This document shows, piece by piece, positions 51,298 through 60,875 of a stretch of DNA of 64,000 nucleotides. The notes under the pieces were generated by a model that worked only from the letters and a program-made list of their open reading frames with translations, did not search any database and was not told the origin of the DNA. The stretch's first letter is position 1; every line of letters begins with the position of its first letter. A program made the translations under genes and the position numbers. The DNA is taken from positions 1 through 64,000 of the forward strand of contig NZ_JACYMO010000005.1 in assembly GCF_014838825.1 (NCBI RefSeq), written 5' to 3'. This stretch comes from Erwinia persicina. GTDB taxonomy: Bacteria > Pseudomonadota > Gammaproteobacteria > Enterobacterales > Enterobacteriaceae.

Positions 51298-53562
51298 ATG
51301 ATGATAAAAAAGAGCTGGTTTACCGCGCTGTTGATCGGGGTGATGCCTCTGGGCCAGGCGGAAGACATCCCGGCCCCCCCGGTGTCAGAGACTGCCCCGC
51401 CGCTGCCGGCCGCCCCGGTGCGCCAGTCGGTGCTGAATTTTGAGAAAATAGCGCCGCCGCCCGGGGCATTTTCGTTGCGGGGCACGCGGCCTGACGGGCA
51501 GATCGAATTCGGCGTACGCAGCGATGAGGTAGCCACTCAGGCGCTGCTGACGCTAAACTTCCGCCCGTCGCCTGCGCTGCTTCCCACCCTGTCGCATCTG
51601 AAAATCTACCTGAATGATGAGATGGTCGGGCTGGTCACGCTGACGGCAGAGCAGCTGGGGAAAGAGAACCAGGTGCAGGTGCCGATTGACCCGCGCTTTA
51701 TCTCCGACTTTAACCGCATCCGTTTTGAACTGGTGGGCCATTACACCAACGTCTGTGAAAACCCCGCCTACAGTTCGATCTGGCTGGATATTGGTAAAGA
51801 GAGTCGTCTGGATCTGACGCTGCAAAAGCTCCCCCTGACCAATGACCTGTCGCACTTCCCGGAGCCGTTCTTTGACAGCCGCGATAACCGTCCGATGTCG
51901 CTGCCGGTGGTGTTTGCCGGCACGCCGGATCTGACGGCGCAGCGTGCTGCGGGGATCCTCGCCTCCTGGTTTGGTACCAAAGCGCAGTGGCGCGGACAGC
52001 ATTTCCCGGTGCTGTACAATCAGCTGCCGCAGGATCAGCATGCGGTGGTCTTTGCCACCAACGACAGGCGGCCGGATTTCCTGAAAACCTGGCCTGCGGT
52101 AAACAAGCCGACGGTGACCATCATCAGCCAGCCTGATAACCCTTATCAGAAGATGCTGGTGGTGATGGGGCGTGACGATAACGATCTGGTCATGGCAGCA
52201 CAGGGCATTGCACAGGGCGAGCTGCTGCTGCGCGGCCAGTCCTCAATTATTGAGTCGCTGAAACCGCTGGCCGACCGCCAGCCGTACGATGCCCCGAACT
52301 GGGTGCGGACGGATCGCGCCACCACCTTTGCCGAGCTGCAGCAGTATCAGGGCCAGCTGCAGTCTGATGGGATGCAGCCGTCGCCGATCAATTTCACGCT
52401 TAATCTGCCGCCTGATCTGTTCCTGATCCGCGCTCGCGGCATTGATATGAATCTGCAGTATCGCTACACCTCCCCGATCCTGAATGACAGTTCGCGGCTG
52501 GCGGTTCACCTGAATAACCAGTTTGTGCAGGACTATCCGCTGGTGGTGAAAAAAGACCGCAGTAAACAGCTGCTGCGTATTCCACTCATCCAGGGGCTGC
52601 AGGATGACTCGACCAGTCTGACCATCCCGGCCCTGCGCCTCGACGTGGTGAATCAGCTGCGCTTCAGCTTTGACTACGGGCTGACCTTTATCGGCGGGAC
52701 CGCCGACGGCCGCTGTGAAACCGTGGTGCCCGTGGACAACCATGTGGTGATAGATGGCAGCTCCACCGTCGATTTCTCCGGCTATCGTCACTTTATTGAA
52801 ATGCCGTCCCTGCGGGCCTTTGCTTCCGCCGGCTTCCCGTTCAGCCGTCAGGCCGACCTGGCCAGCACCCTGGTGCTGGTGAACGCCAGGCCGCAGCCGG
52901 AGCAGGTCTCTGCCATGCTGGATGCGCTGGGCACCCTGGGGGCGCAAAGCGGCTATCCGGCGCTGAAGGTGCGCCTCACCGATGACTGGTCACAGGCCAA
53001 AAATCAGGATGCTGACCTGCTGATGATCGGCAGCCTGCCCGCGGGTTTAAAAGACGACAGCAGTATCAACCTGCTGGTGGATGCCGCGAAAAGCTGGATT
53101 AACAAGCCTGTGCGCCAGCCTGCGCTGAACACGGCAGAGAGCCCGGTGGCCGATCGCCAGCCGGAAAGCCAGACCACCATCGTGTCTGCCGGACCGATGG
53201 CGGCGGTGGTGGGCTTTCAGTCGCCGTTCTTTGAGCAGCGCAGCGTAGTCGCGCTGCTGGCCGACAGTCCGCGTGCCTGGACGCTGCTGACCAACGCCAT
53301 GAACGACAGCGGCAAGCGAGCGGCCATGTTTGGCTCGGTGTCGGTGATCCGTGAGTCCGGCGTGAACAGCCTGCGCGTGGGAGAGACCTATTACGTTGGG
53401 CATCTGCCGTGGTGGGAGCGTCTGTGGAACAGCCTTGCCACCCATCCGGTCTGGCTGGCGGCGCTGGCTGGGGTCGTAGTGATCCTGTTTGCGGTGCTGA
53501 TATGGCGGGTAATGCGCGCCGTCAGCCGTCGTCGCCTGCACGATGAGGATGATGAAGAGTGA
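51298..53562 (+). CDS. bcsB: Cellulose synthase periplasmic subunit BcsB (cluster II)
   Basis: This 754-residue BcsB has a signal peptide (about 1-21), a short Pro-rich stretch (about 25-40), two carbohydrate-binding and two flavodoxin-like domains, and a C-terminal anchor at about 718-740 (WLAALAGVVVILFAVLIW). The size is close to E. coli BcsB (779). Tandem ATGs at 51298 and 51301 leave the exact start open by one residue. Stop and bcsC start overlap by one base, leaving no room for bcsZ, which lies at this point in E. coli. Confidence 0.96.
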   Translation: MMIKKSWFTALLIGVMPLGQAEDIPAPPVSETAPPLPAAPVRQSVLNFEKIAPPPGAFSLRGTRPDGQIEFGVRSDEVATQALLTLNFRPSPALLPTLSHLKIYLNDEMVGLVTLTAEQLGKENQVQVPIDPRFISDFNRIRFELVGHYTNVCENPAYSSIWLDIGKESRLDLTLQKLPLTNDLSHFPEPFFDSRDNRPMSLPVVFAGTPDLTAQRAAGILASWFGTKAQWRGQHFPVLYNQLPQDQHAVVFATNDRRPDFLKTWPAVNKPTVTIISQPDNPYQKMLVVMGRDDNDLVMAAQGIAQGELLLRGQSSIIESLKPLADRQPYDAPNWVRTDRATTFAELQQYQGQLQSDGMQPSPINFTLNLPPDLFLIRARGIDMNLQYRYTSPILNDSSRLAVHLNNQFVQDYPLVVKKDRSKQLLRIPLIQGLQDDSTSLTIPALRLDVVNQLRFSFDYGLTFIGGTADGRCETVVPVDNHVVIDGSSTVDFSGYRHFIEMPSLRAFASAGFPFSRQADLASTLVLVNARPQPEQVSAMLDALGTLGAQSGYPALKVRLTDDWSQAKNQDADLLMIGSLPAGLKDDSSINLLVDAAKSWINKPVRQPALNTAESPVADRQPESQTTIVSAGPMAAVVGFQSPFFEQRSVVALLADSPRAWTLLTNAMNDSGKRAAMFGSVSVIRESGVNSLRVGETYYVGHLPWWERLWNSLATHPVWLAALAGVVVILFAVLIWRVMRAVSRRRLHDEDDEE

Positions 53563-56500
53563 TGCGCCGACTGCCCGGGCTGCTGCTGCCCGTTATGCTG
53601 CTGCCGTTCAGCCCGGGCAGCCAGGCAGAGGACGTTGCGCCGGTGGCGTGGCTGCTGCAGCAGGTACGCACCGGCGAGGCGACCAATAAGTACGAACTGG
53701 TCACCCAGTCGCTCTACCGGCTGGATAAGATCGCCCCGGAAAACCCGGACGTGCTGGCGGCAAAGCTGCGACTGGCGCTGCATCAGGGCGACCAGGCACA
53801 GGCCGCGCAGCTGATGGCCCGGTTGAAAAAGAACGCTCCCGACGCGGAGGCGACGCGACAGGCGGCGGCCAGTATGCTGCTGATCACCCCGGAAGGACGG
53901 CAGCAGCTGCAGCAGGCCCGCCTGCTCGCCGCTTCAGGGCGGCTGGATGAGGCGCTGAAAGCCTGGGATGCGCTGTTCAACGGCGTATTTCCATCAAACG
54001 ATATCGCGCTGGAGTACTGGCGGCTGGTGGCCAGACTCCCCGGCCAACAGAGGCATGCACTGGCGCAGATGCAGGCCCTGGATCGCCAGGCGCCGGGCAA
54101 TGTCAGCCTGCGCATGGCGATTGCCCAGATGCAGTTGAGTAACGATAACGTGCCGGCCGCCGTTAAGCAGCTGCAGTCCGTCGCGGAGAATCCGGCGGGC
54201 CGGACGCAGGCGGCAGAGCTGTGGCTGAGTCACATTCAGTCCCGCCCGGTCAGTGAGCAGAGCGTGGCGGAGTTAAAAAACTATCTGAAGACATTTACCC
54301 GCGATAAGCCGCATGAGGACGGTCAGGCCGAGCTGGCACGGCAGGAGAAGATGATGGCCGACCCGGCTTTCCGGCAGCGGCTGCGCGGGCTGGCCCTGAT
54401 CGACAGCGGGGCCGGTGCCACGGCGATCCCCGCCCTGACGGCCGCCCTGCGCGGCGCGCCTGACGATCCGGCGCTGCTGGGGGCGCTGGGTCAGGCCTAC
54501 TCGCGGGCCGGCAACCGTGCCTCCGCCGATCTCTGGTTACGCCGGGCGGTGCAGGCGGATGCCGGGGGAGCCGATATCGATAAGTGGCGGAGCCTGCTGC
54601 GCTCGAACCAGTACTGGCTGATGATTGAGCAGGGCGATAAGGCGCTGGAGACGGGGGATATCGCCACGGCGGAGCGTCTGTATCAGCGTGCCCGTCCCCT
54701 CGATCCGAAGGACGGCTATGCCCGTATTGGCCTGGGCGACGTGGCGCTGGCGCGGAAAGATAACGGCCAGGCAGAACAGCTTTTCCGCGACGCCCTGCGT
54801 GCAGATCCCGGCAATACCACAGCGGTGCGCCGCCTGGCGGGCGTTTATCAGCAGCAGTCCCCGCAGCGGGCGCTGGACTTTCTGAATACGCTGCCCGCCG
54901 CACAGCAGCGGGCGCTGGGCGACACGCTCAACCGTCTGCGCAGCAATGCCCTGAGCGATGAGGGCGACAGGCTGGGGCAGCAGGGCAGATGGGCGCAGGC
55001 GGTGGAGAAATACCGCCTGGCGCAGCCGGGTGCGCCGGATGACGTCTGGCTGAACTATCGCTACGCCGGGGCGCTGCGTGAAAATGGCCAGACCGCTGCC
55101 GGAGAGGCGCTGATGGTGGCGATGGCCCGCCAGCAGCCGCAGGATCCGGCGCAGGTTTACGCGTACGGTCTGTGGCTGTCCGGCAGCGATCGCGACGACG
55201 ACGCGCTGAAGCAGTTGAACACGCTGCCGCAGGCGCAGTGGACGCCGGATATTCAGGCCCTGTCAGACCGTCTGCAAAGCCAGCGTCTGCTTGACAACAT
55301 CGACACACAGATTGCACAGCATCAGCCTGCCGCCGCCCGTCGCCTGTTGCAGGCGCTGCCGCCTGCGGTGATCGCGTCCAGCGTCAGTAACGGACGCCGG
55401 GTGGCGAATGCGTGGCTCAGTGTGGGGGAAACCGACCGCGCAGCGGCGCTGTACGCCGGGTTAAAACCTGCGGCCGAAAAAGAGATGCCGTCGGAACTGA
55501 GCGCACTGGTATTCCGCGATGCGGCAAGGCTGGAAGCCGTGCAGGGCCAGCCCGATACGGCGCTGGCTGACTACCGCCAGGCGATGGTCGCCAGCGGTAT
55601 TGCCGCGCAGCGGCCTGCCAGCAATGAGGATTTTACCCGGCTGACGCGGACTGACGCGCGCGACGACTGGCTGAAGCGCAGCATCCGCAGCGACAGCGCT
55701 GACCTCTATCGCCAGCAGGACACGGTGTTGACGCTGGAGGAAGACTATTCACGGAATAAGGGTACCGGGGGGATCTCCGACTTCACGGCGCATACCACCA
55801 TGTTGCAGGCGGAAACGCCGTGGCACGACGGCCGCAGTTGGCTGCGGCTGGACAACGTCGACGTTTCGGCGGGCACGTTTTCCCGCAGCGGTAGCGGCAA
55901 TATCACCGAGAATTTCGGTACCTGTGCCAATGATGACGCCCGGTGTGACCGGGATTTCAGGCAGCATCAGAATGGCACCAGCGTGGGTGCCGGCTGGCGC
56001 AGTGACCGCTGGTCGGCCGATATCGGTACCACGCCTCTTGGTTTCGAGGTGACCAACTGGGTGGGCGGCCTGACCTGGAACACTGACGTAGGCGATGTCG
56101 GCGTGTCGCTGACTGCTTCGCGGCGTCCTGTTTCCAGTTCGCTGCTGGCTTTTGCCGGCGCGCGCGATCCCAATCAGGCCAGCGGTAAAACCTGGGGTGG
56201 GGTGGTCGCCACCGGCGGGGCGATTGGCCTGAGTTACGACCGGGGGGAGGCACACGGGATCTGGGCCGATATCAGCGCCCACCAGATCAGCGGAACCCAC
56301 GTGGCGGATAACTCACGTGAGCGGCTGATGAGTGGTTACTACTATAAGCTGATCAACGAAAATAACCGCCGTGCGACCATTGGCCTGAACGGGATGCTGT
56401 GGCACTACGCGAAAGATCTCAGCGATTACTCCCTTGGCCAGGGTGGTTACTACAGTCCGCAGAGCTATGCCTCACTGTCGGTGCCGGTCACCTGGCGTCA

Positions 56501-56840
56501 GCGTACTGAAAACTGGTCCTATGAACTGGGGGGATCGGTGTCCCTTTCCCATTCGAAAACCGACGCGCAGTCGCGTTATCCGTTGAGCTTCGGCGCACTG
56601 ACCCGTGATAATCCGCCGGGTAGCAATGGCGGCGGTAGTGGCGTGGGCTACACGCTGCAGGCGCTGGTGGAGCGGCGGTTATCCTCACACTGGACGCTGG
56701 GGCTGGGCGTGGACATTCAGCAGGCAAAGGATTACACCCCCAGCCACGGGCTGATGTACCTGCGCTATTCCGCAGCGGGCTGGCAGGGCGATCTGGATAT
56801 GCCGCCGCAGCCGCTGACACCGTATGCAGACTTTAAATAG
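53562..56840 (+). CDS. bcsC: Cellulose export porin BcsC (cluster II)
   Basis: This 1092-residue BcsC has a signal peptide (1-23, ending SQA), about 16-18 TPR-like helical repeats (30-690), and a C-terminal barrel (about 745-1092). The barrel keeps the ADIGTTPLGFE strand that corresponds to IDLGSTPLGQD in the cluster I copy. The extracellular loop before it is short (about 35 residues). It is somewhat shorter than E. coli BcsC (1157). ATG 53562 in TGATG is the likeliest start; GTG 53559 is the alternative. It ends the cluster II operon. Confidence 0.95.
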   Translation: MRRLPGLLLPVMLLPFSPGSQAEDVAPVAWLLQQVRTGEATNKYELVTQSLYRLDKIAPENPDVLAAKLRLALHQGDQAQAAQLMARLKKNAPDAEATRQAAASMLLITPEGRQQLQQARLLAASGRLDEALKAWDALFNGVFPSNDIALEYWRLVARLPGQQRHALAQMQALDRQAPGNVSLRMAIAQMQLSNDNVPAAVKQLQSVAENPAGRTQAAELWLSHIQSRPVSEQSVAELKNYLKTFTRDKPHEDGQAELARQEKMMADPAFRQRLRGLALIDSGAGATAIPALTAALRGAPDDPALLGALGQAYSRAGNRASADLWLRRAVQADAGGADIDKWRSLLRSNQYWLMIEQGDKALETGDIATAERLYQRARPLDPKDGYARIGLGDVALARKDNGQAEQLFRDALRADPGNTTAVRRLAGVYQQQSPQRALDFLNTLPAAQQRALGDTLNRLRSNALSDEGDRLGQQGRWAQAVEKYRLAQPGAPDDVWLNYRYAGALRENGQTAAGEALMVAMARQQPQDPAQVYAYGLWLSGSDRDDDALKQLNTLPQAQWTPDIQALSDRLQSQRLLDNIDTQIAQHQPAAARRLLQALPPAVIASSVSNGRRVANAWLSVGETDRAAALYAGLKPAAEKEMPSELSALVFRDAARLEAVQGQPDTALADYRQAMVASGIAAQRPASNEDFTRLTRTDARDDWLKRSIRSDSADLYRQQDTVLTLEEDYSRNKGTGGISDFTAHTTMLQAETPWHDGRSWLRLDNVDVSAGTFSRSGSGNITENFGTCANDDARCDRDFRQHQNGTSVGAGWRSDRWSADIGTTPLGFEVTNWVGGLTWNTDVGDVGVSLTASRRPVSSSLLAFAGARDPNQASGKTWGGVVATGGAIGLSYDRGEAHGIWADISAHQISGTHVADNSRERLMSGYYYKLINENNRRATIGLNGMLWHYAKDLSDYSLGQGGYYSPQSYASLSVPVTWRQRTENWSYELGGSVSLSHSKTDAQSRYPLSFGALTRDNPPGSNGGGSGVGYTLQALVERRLSSHWTLGLGVDIQQAKDYTPSHGLMYLRYSAAGWQGDLDMPPQPLTPYADFK

Positions 56841-56900
56841 GCCAAATCCGGATAAAAACACCAGGAAAACGCCTAAACGAACGATTGCGGTGCGTGATAG

Positions 56901-56929
56901 CTTAAAAAGCGTTGCCCATAGGATATACT
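56901..56929 (+). promoter_or_regulatory. Candidate pdeK promoter
   Basis: TATACT (56924-56929) is a perfect-looking -10, with CTTAAA 17 bp upstream as a poor -35. AGGGC and GCCCT around a T8 loop (56931-56950) follow in the leader and could act as a weak terminator of the bcs transcript. Confidence 0.4.
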
Positions 56930-56991
56930 CAGGGCTGTTTTTTTTGCCCTATATGCGCTGAACAGTAAATTCTGCGCTTCGGAGAGCAGGC

Positions 56992-58989
56992 TTGCGCGTC
57001 AGTCGTTCGTTAACGATTAAGCAAATGGCGACGATTTCCAGCGTTGCTGTGGTCACCATTTGCATTTTTATCGTCATACAGCTTTTTCATTTTGTGCAGC
57101 AGCGCAGGATTGACTACGCCCAGCAGATGGAGAACGTGGCGCATACCGTGCGTCAGCCCCTTTCCCAGGCGGTACTGAAAGCCGATATTCCTCAGGCCGA
57201 ATTTATACTGAATTCGCTGCGCCCGGCAGGTATTCTCGCCCGCGCGGAAGTGGTGCTTCCTAACGGCTTACAGGCGCTGCATACGGATTTTGAACCAGAA
57301 AAACCCATCCCGCGTTTTATCATGGATCTGTTTGAGCTGCCGGTGCAGATCACCGTTCCGCTCTATTCGGTGCAGCCCGCCAACCCTAAGCCGCTGGCTT
57401 TTCTGGTATTGCAGGCTGATTCCTGGCGCGTTTATCAGTTTATCCTCAGTGCCGTTTCTACCATGGTCACCGCCTATCTGCTGTTGGCGCTGATCCTCTC
57501 GGTGTCGATCAGCTGGTGTATTAACCGGCTGATGGTGCGTCCGATGCGTAATATTGCCCGCGAACTGCAGGATCTCACGCCGCAGCAAGCCCTGACTCAC
57601 CAGCTGGCGCTGCCGCGCTATCACCGCAATGATGAAATTGGTCTGCTGATCCGTAACTACAACCGTAATCAGCAGATGCTGGCCTCCGTGCATGATGAGA
57701 TGAGCCACCTGAGCACCCGCTTTGTGGTCACCGACCTGCCCAATAAGACCCTGTTCCTGGCACTGCTGGAGCAGCATCTGCTCGCTGTGAACACCCCCGG
57801 CGCGTTTACCGTGATGGTGGTGCGCATTGAAACGCTACAGGATACTAACGGCCTGGTGACTGACGACCAACGTGATGCGCTGCTGCTCACGCTGGTGGAC
57901 AAGATCCGTGGCTGTATTGATGAGCGCACAGTGCTGGCGCAGCTGTCGATCAGTGACTTTGCGCTGCTGGTGGAGCGGGCCAACAACCCGTTCCGCGGGC
58001 TGCGGCTGGCGCGTAACCTGATGCTGCGTCTGAACCAGCCGGTAACGTTACAGCATATGCAACTGCGGCCCAGCGTCAGCATTGGTATGGTGCAGCATGA
58101 AGGGGATAAGCTGAACGCCCACGACCTGTTGGGCCGGGCCACCTCGGCGATGATGTCAGCCCGCCATGAAGGGAAGAACCAGGTTCGTTTCTTCGACCCG
58201 GCACTGACCGAACGCGCGCAGAAACGGCTGACGCAGGAGCATGACATTCTGCAGGGCATCAGGGAGCAGCAGTTTGCGCTGTGGCTGCAGCCGCAAATCG
58301 ATATGAACAACGGCGCGCTGGTGGGGGCTGAAGCGCTGCTGCGCCAGCGTCAACCGGATGGCAGCTGGAGCCTGCCGGAAGATCTGATTGCCAGCGCGGA
58401 AGAGATTGGCGTGATCACTGCCCTCGGGCGCTGGGTATTTGAAGAGGCCTGCCGCATTCTGGCAGCGTGGCAGCAGCAGGGCATTATGCTAACGATGAGT
58501 GTCAACCTGTCGGCCATTCAGCTGCGTGAGCCTTCCATGGTCACGCACCTGCAGGAGCTGATTGAACGTCACCGCATCTGTCCCGGCAGCCTGATGCTGG
58601 AGATCACCGAAACCGCCGACGTGGGGAAACCCGAGCAGGCGCTGCAGCTGTTGCAGGCCCTGCAAAAAACCGGGGTCGCCGTGGCGCTGGACGACTTCGG
58701 CATGGGGTACGCCAATCTGAACTGGCTGAATCAGTTTAAATCCCTGCCTATCGCCAAGCTGAAGATGGATCGCAGCTTTGTTGCGGTACTGCCGCAGGAT
58801 GACACCATGGTGCGGATTGTCTCCTCTATTGCCGAAATTATGCAGCTGGACGTGATTGCCGAAGGAGTGGAAACCGCTGAGCAGCGCGACTGGCTGCTGG
58901 CTCGCGGCATTCACATTGGTCAGGGATATCTCTACTCTGAAGCGCTTTCGCTGCCGGAGTTTGCGCGTCAATATCTCTCTCATCCCTGA
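56992..58989 (+). CDS. pdeK: c-di-GMP phosphodiesterase PdeK (YhjK), degenerate GGDEF plus EAL
   Basis: This 665-residue membrane protein has two transmembrane helices (about 10-32 and 148-175) around a periplasmic sensor, then HAMP (about 176-228), a GGDEF-like domain and an EAL domain. The GGDEF site is degenerate: SISDF replaces GGDEF. The EAL domain is intact, with EAL at 447-449, SVNLS, LEITET, ALDDFG, LKMDRSF, IAEGVET and QGYL, so it should hydrolyse c-di-GMP. The start is TTG at 56992 with GGAGAG six bases upstream, and it aligns with E. coli MRVSRSLTIKQM. It lies right after cluster II and can lower the signal that both BcsA copies need. Confidence 0.94.
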   Translation: MRVSRSLTIKQMATISSVAVVTICIFIVIQLFHFVQQRRIDYAQQMENVAHTVRQPLSQAVLKADIPQAEFILNSLRPAGILARAEVVLPNGLQALHTDFEPEKPIPRFIMDLFELPVQITVPLYSVQPANPKPLAFLVLQADSWRVYQFILSAVSTMVTAYLLLALILSVSISWCINRLMVRPMRNIARELQDLTPQQALTHQLALPRYHRNDEIGLLIRNYNRNQQMLASVHDEMSHLSTRFVVTDLPNKTLFLALLEQHLLAVNTPGAFTVMVVRIETLQDTNGLVTDDQRDALLLTLVDKIRGCIDERTVLAQLSISDFALLVERANNPFRGLRLARNLMLRLNQPVTLQHMQLRPSVSIGMVQHEGDKLNAHDLLGRATSAMMSARHEGKNQVRFFDPALTERAQKRLTQEHDILQGIREQQFALWLQPQIDMNNGALVGAEALLRQRQPDGSWSLPEDLIASAEEIGVITALGRWVFEEACRILAAWQQQGIMLTMSVNLSAIQLREPSMVTHLQELIERHRICPGSLMLEITETADVGKPEQALQLLQALQKTGVAVALDDFGMGYANLNWLNQFKSLPIAKLKMDRSFVAVLPQDDTMVRIVSSIAEIMQLDVIAEGVETAEQRDWLLARGIHIGQGYLYSEALSLPEFARQYLSHP

Positions 58990-59178
58990 ATTGCAGACCC
59001 GTCTCTCTGGTTTTTTTAGTTATACAAGTTTCGGCTGACGTGATTCAGCTCTTAAAAATGGCGCTATGGGGCTCCAGGGCCCGGTCAGTCGATACCAATC
59101 CTGTTAACCGGATGTTACTTTCGCGCTGTCGTTTAATGATAACAACAGCAATTAACGCGGTTAACGGATACCTTCTTT

Positions 59179-60453
59179 ATGAAAACTTCTCTGTTCAAAA
59201 GTCTTTATTTCCAGGTACTGACAGCCATCGCCGTCGGTGTGTTGCTGGGCCATTTCTACCCTGAACTGGGTGCCCAGATGAAGCCGCTGGGCGACGGGTT
59301 CGTCAAGCTGATCAAGATGATTATTGCCCCGGTGATCTTCTGCACCGTGGTGACCGGTATCGCCGGTATGGAAAGTATGAAAGCGGTAGGGCGCACCGGT
59401 GCGGTGGCGCTGCTCTATTTTGAAATCGTCAGTACTATTGCTCTGATTATCGGTCTGGTGGTGGTGAACGTGTTGCAGCCCGGCGCCGGAATGAACGTTG
59501 ACCCGGCGACGCTGGATGCCAAAGCGGTGGCGATGTATGCCCAGCAGGCGGAACAGCAGGGCATTGTGGCCTTCCTGCTGGATGTGATCCCGGGCAGTGT
59601 GGTCGGTGCCTTTGCCAGCGGTAATATTCTCCAGGTTCTGCTTTTTGCCATTTTGTTTGGTTTTGCCCTGCACCGCATGGGCGATAAAGGCACCCTGGTG
59701 TTCAACTTTATCGACAGCTTCTCTAAGGTGATTTTCGGCATCATCAACATGATCATGCGCCTGGCCCCGATTGGGGCATTTGGGGCCATGGCCTTCACCA
59801 TCGGTAAATATGGCGTCGGTTCACTGGTGCAACTCGGCCAGCTGATTATCTGCTTCTATATTACCTGCGTGCTGTTTGTAGTGATCGTGCTGGGGCTGAT
59901 TGCCCGGGTGGTTGGCTTTAATATTTTCAAATTTATCGCCTATATCAAAGAAGAGCTGCTGATCGTTCTTGGTACCTCATCCTCTGAATCTGCCCTGCCG
60001 CGTATGCTCGACAAAATGGAGAAGCTGGGTTGTAAAAAATCGGTGGTGGGGCTGGTGATCCCGACGGGTTACTCCTTCAACCTTGACGGCACCTCGATTT
60101 ACCTGACCATGGCGGCGGTGTTTATCGCTCAGGCGACCAACAGCCATATGGATATCTGGCATCAGATCACCCTACTGGTCGTGCTGCTGCTCTCTTCCAA
60201 AGGGGCTGCTGGGGTCACCGGCAGCGGGTTTATTGTGCTGGCTGCGACGTTGTCCGCCGTCGGGCACCTGCCGGTGGCCGGACTGGCGCTGATCCTCGGT
60301 ATTGACCGCTTTATGTCCGAAGCCCGCGCCCTGACCAACCTGATTGGTAATGGCGTGGCCACCGTGGTGGTAGCGAAGTGGGTGGGCCAGCTGGATGAAA
60401 CACAGTTAAAAGAGACGCTGGATGCAGGGAAAAAGCGTCAAAAAACCGCCTGA
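59179..60453 (+). CDS. dctA: C4-dicarboxylate:cation symporter DctA
   Basis: DctA imports succinate, fumarate, malate and aspartate across the inner membrane. This 424-residue protein is almost identical to E. coli DctA over its first 410 residues. It has the re-entrant loop motif [12 protein letters not shown], the NLDGTSIY helix and the [10 protein letters not shown] hairpin of the glutamate-transporter fold. The C-terminal tail is diverged. In E. coli it is activated by DcuS-DcuR and CRP; the 189-bp upstream gap shows no clear site for either. Confidence 0.97.
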   Translation: MKTSLFKSLYFQVLTAIAVGVLLGHFYPELGAQMKPLGDGFVKLIKMIIAPVIFCTVVTGIAGMESMKAVGRTGAVALLYFEIVSTIALIIGLVVVNVLQPGAGMNVDPATLDAKAVAMYAQQAEQQGIVAFLLDVIPGSVVGAFASGNILQVLLFAILFGFALHRMGDKGTLVFNFIDSFSKVIFGIINMIMRLAPIGAFGAMAFTIGKYGVGSLVQLGQLIICFYITCVLFVVIVLGLIARVVGFNIFKFIAYIKEELLIVLGTSSSESALPRMLDKMEKLGCKKSVVGLVIPTGYSFNLDGTSIYLTMAAVFIAQATNSHMDIWHQITLLVVLLLSSKGAAGVTGSGFIVLAATLSAVGHLPVAGLALILGIDRFMSEARALTNLIGNGVATVVVAKWVGQLDETQLKETLDAGKKRQKTA

Positions 60454-60489
60454 AAGGTCGTCTTAAGTACTTAATTCACAAAAAATCAC

Positions 60490-60533
60490 TGCAAATGCCC
60501 GTCGTGACTTGCCCCTCACCACGGGCATTTGCA
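60490..60533. terminator. Long hairpin after dctA
   Basis: TGCAAATGCCCGT pairs perfectly with ACGGGCATTTGCA, with four further pairs inside after one mismatch. The + side lacks a T-run; on the minus strand a T6 run follows. It lies 36 bp after the dctA stop and is the probable transcript end. Confidence 0.75.
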
Positions 60534-60875
60534 TAATAACCCTCATATTTCCATCCGTCATGCTTCAGGCGGCTTCTGCGTCGGCTTCACTCTGCATCCG
60601 AATCACTGACCAGAGTCAGCTTACGGGCAGGGTGAGCGCTGTTCGAACCGGCTGATGGCCGGTGAGTTTTTTCCCTGCCACCCTGAAGCCGCCGGAACGA
60701 TTGACGGTATACTTTTTTATTTTTCATTCCGCTGTGCGACATCCTCATCGATGTGTGGTCTAAGAAGCTGTTCCTTTATAAACAGCGGCTTTCCGGAGTT
60801 ATCTGTCAACCAGACAGAAGCTGGCCGTAGACCGCCAGTGAAAAATTTTTGGTTTGTGATTGAGTAGGGGTTCAC
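60534..60875 (+). other. Gap before yhjJ
   Basis: No gene is supported in these 342 bp. GGCGGCTTC (60568) and GAAGCCGCC (60685) are inverted copies 108 bp apart and could pair in a transcript. AGGGG directly before the yhjJ ATG is its ribosome binding site. No promoter is obvious. Confidence 0.4.

Noticed and set aside
52243..52947. 234-codon open frame on the - strand
   Set aside because: Antisense to bcsB of cluster II; no start signal and no family resemblance. Other long antisense frames across the GC-rich bcs genes were rejected for the same reason.
60568..60693. REP or transposon-end pair (GGCGGCTTC and its inverse)
   Set aside because: Only nine bases match, there are no target duplications and no transposase; at this GC content such a pair is not remarkable.
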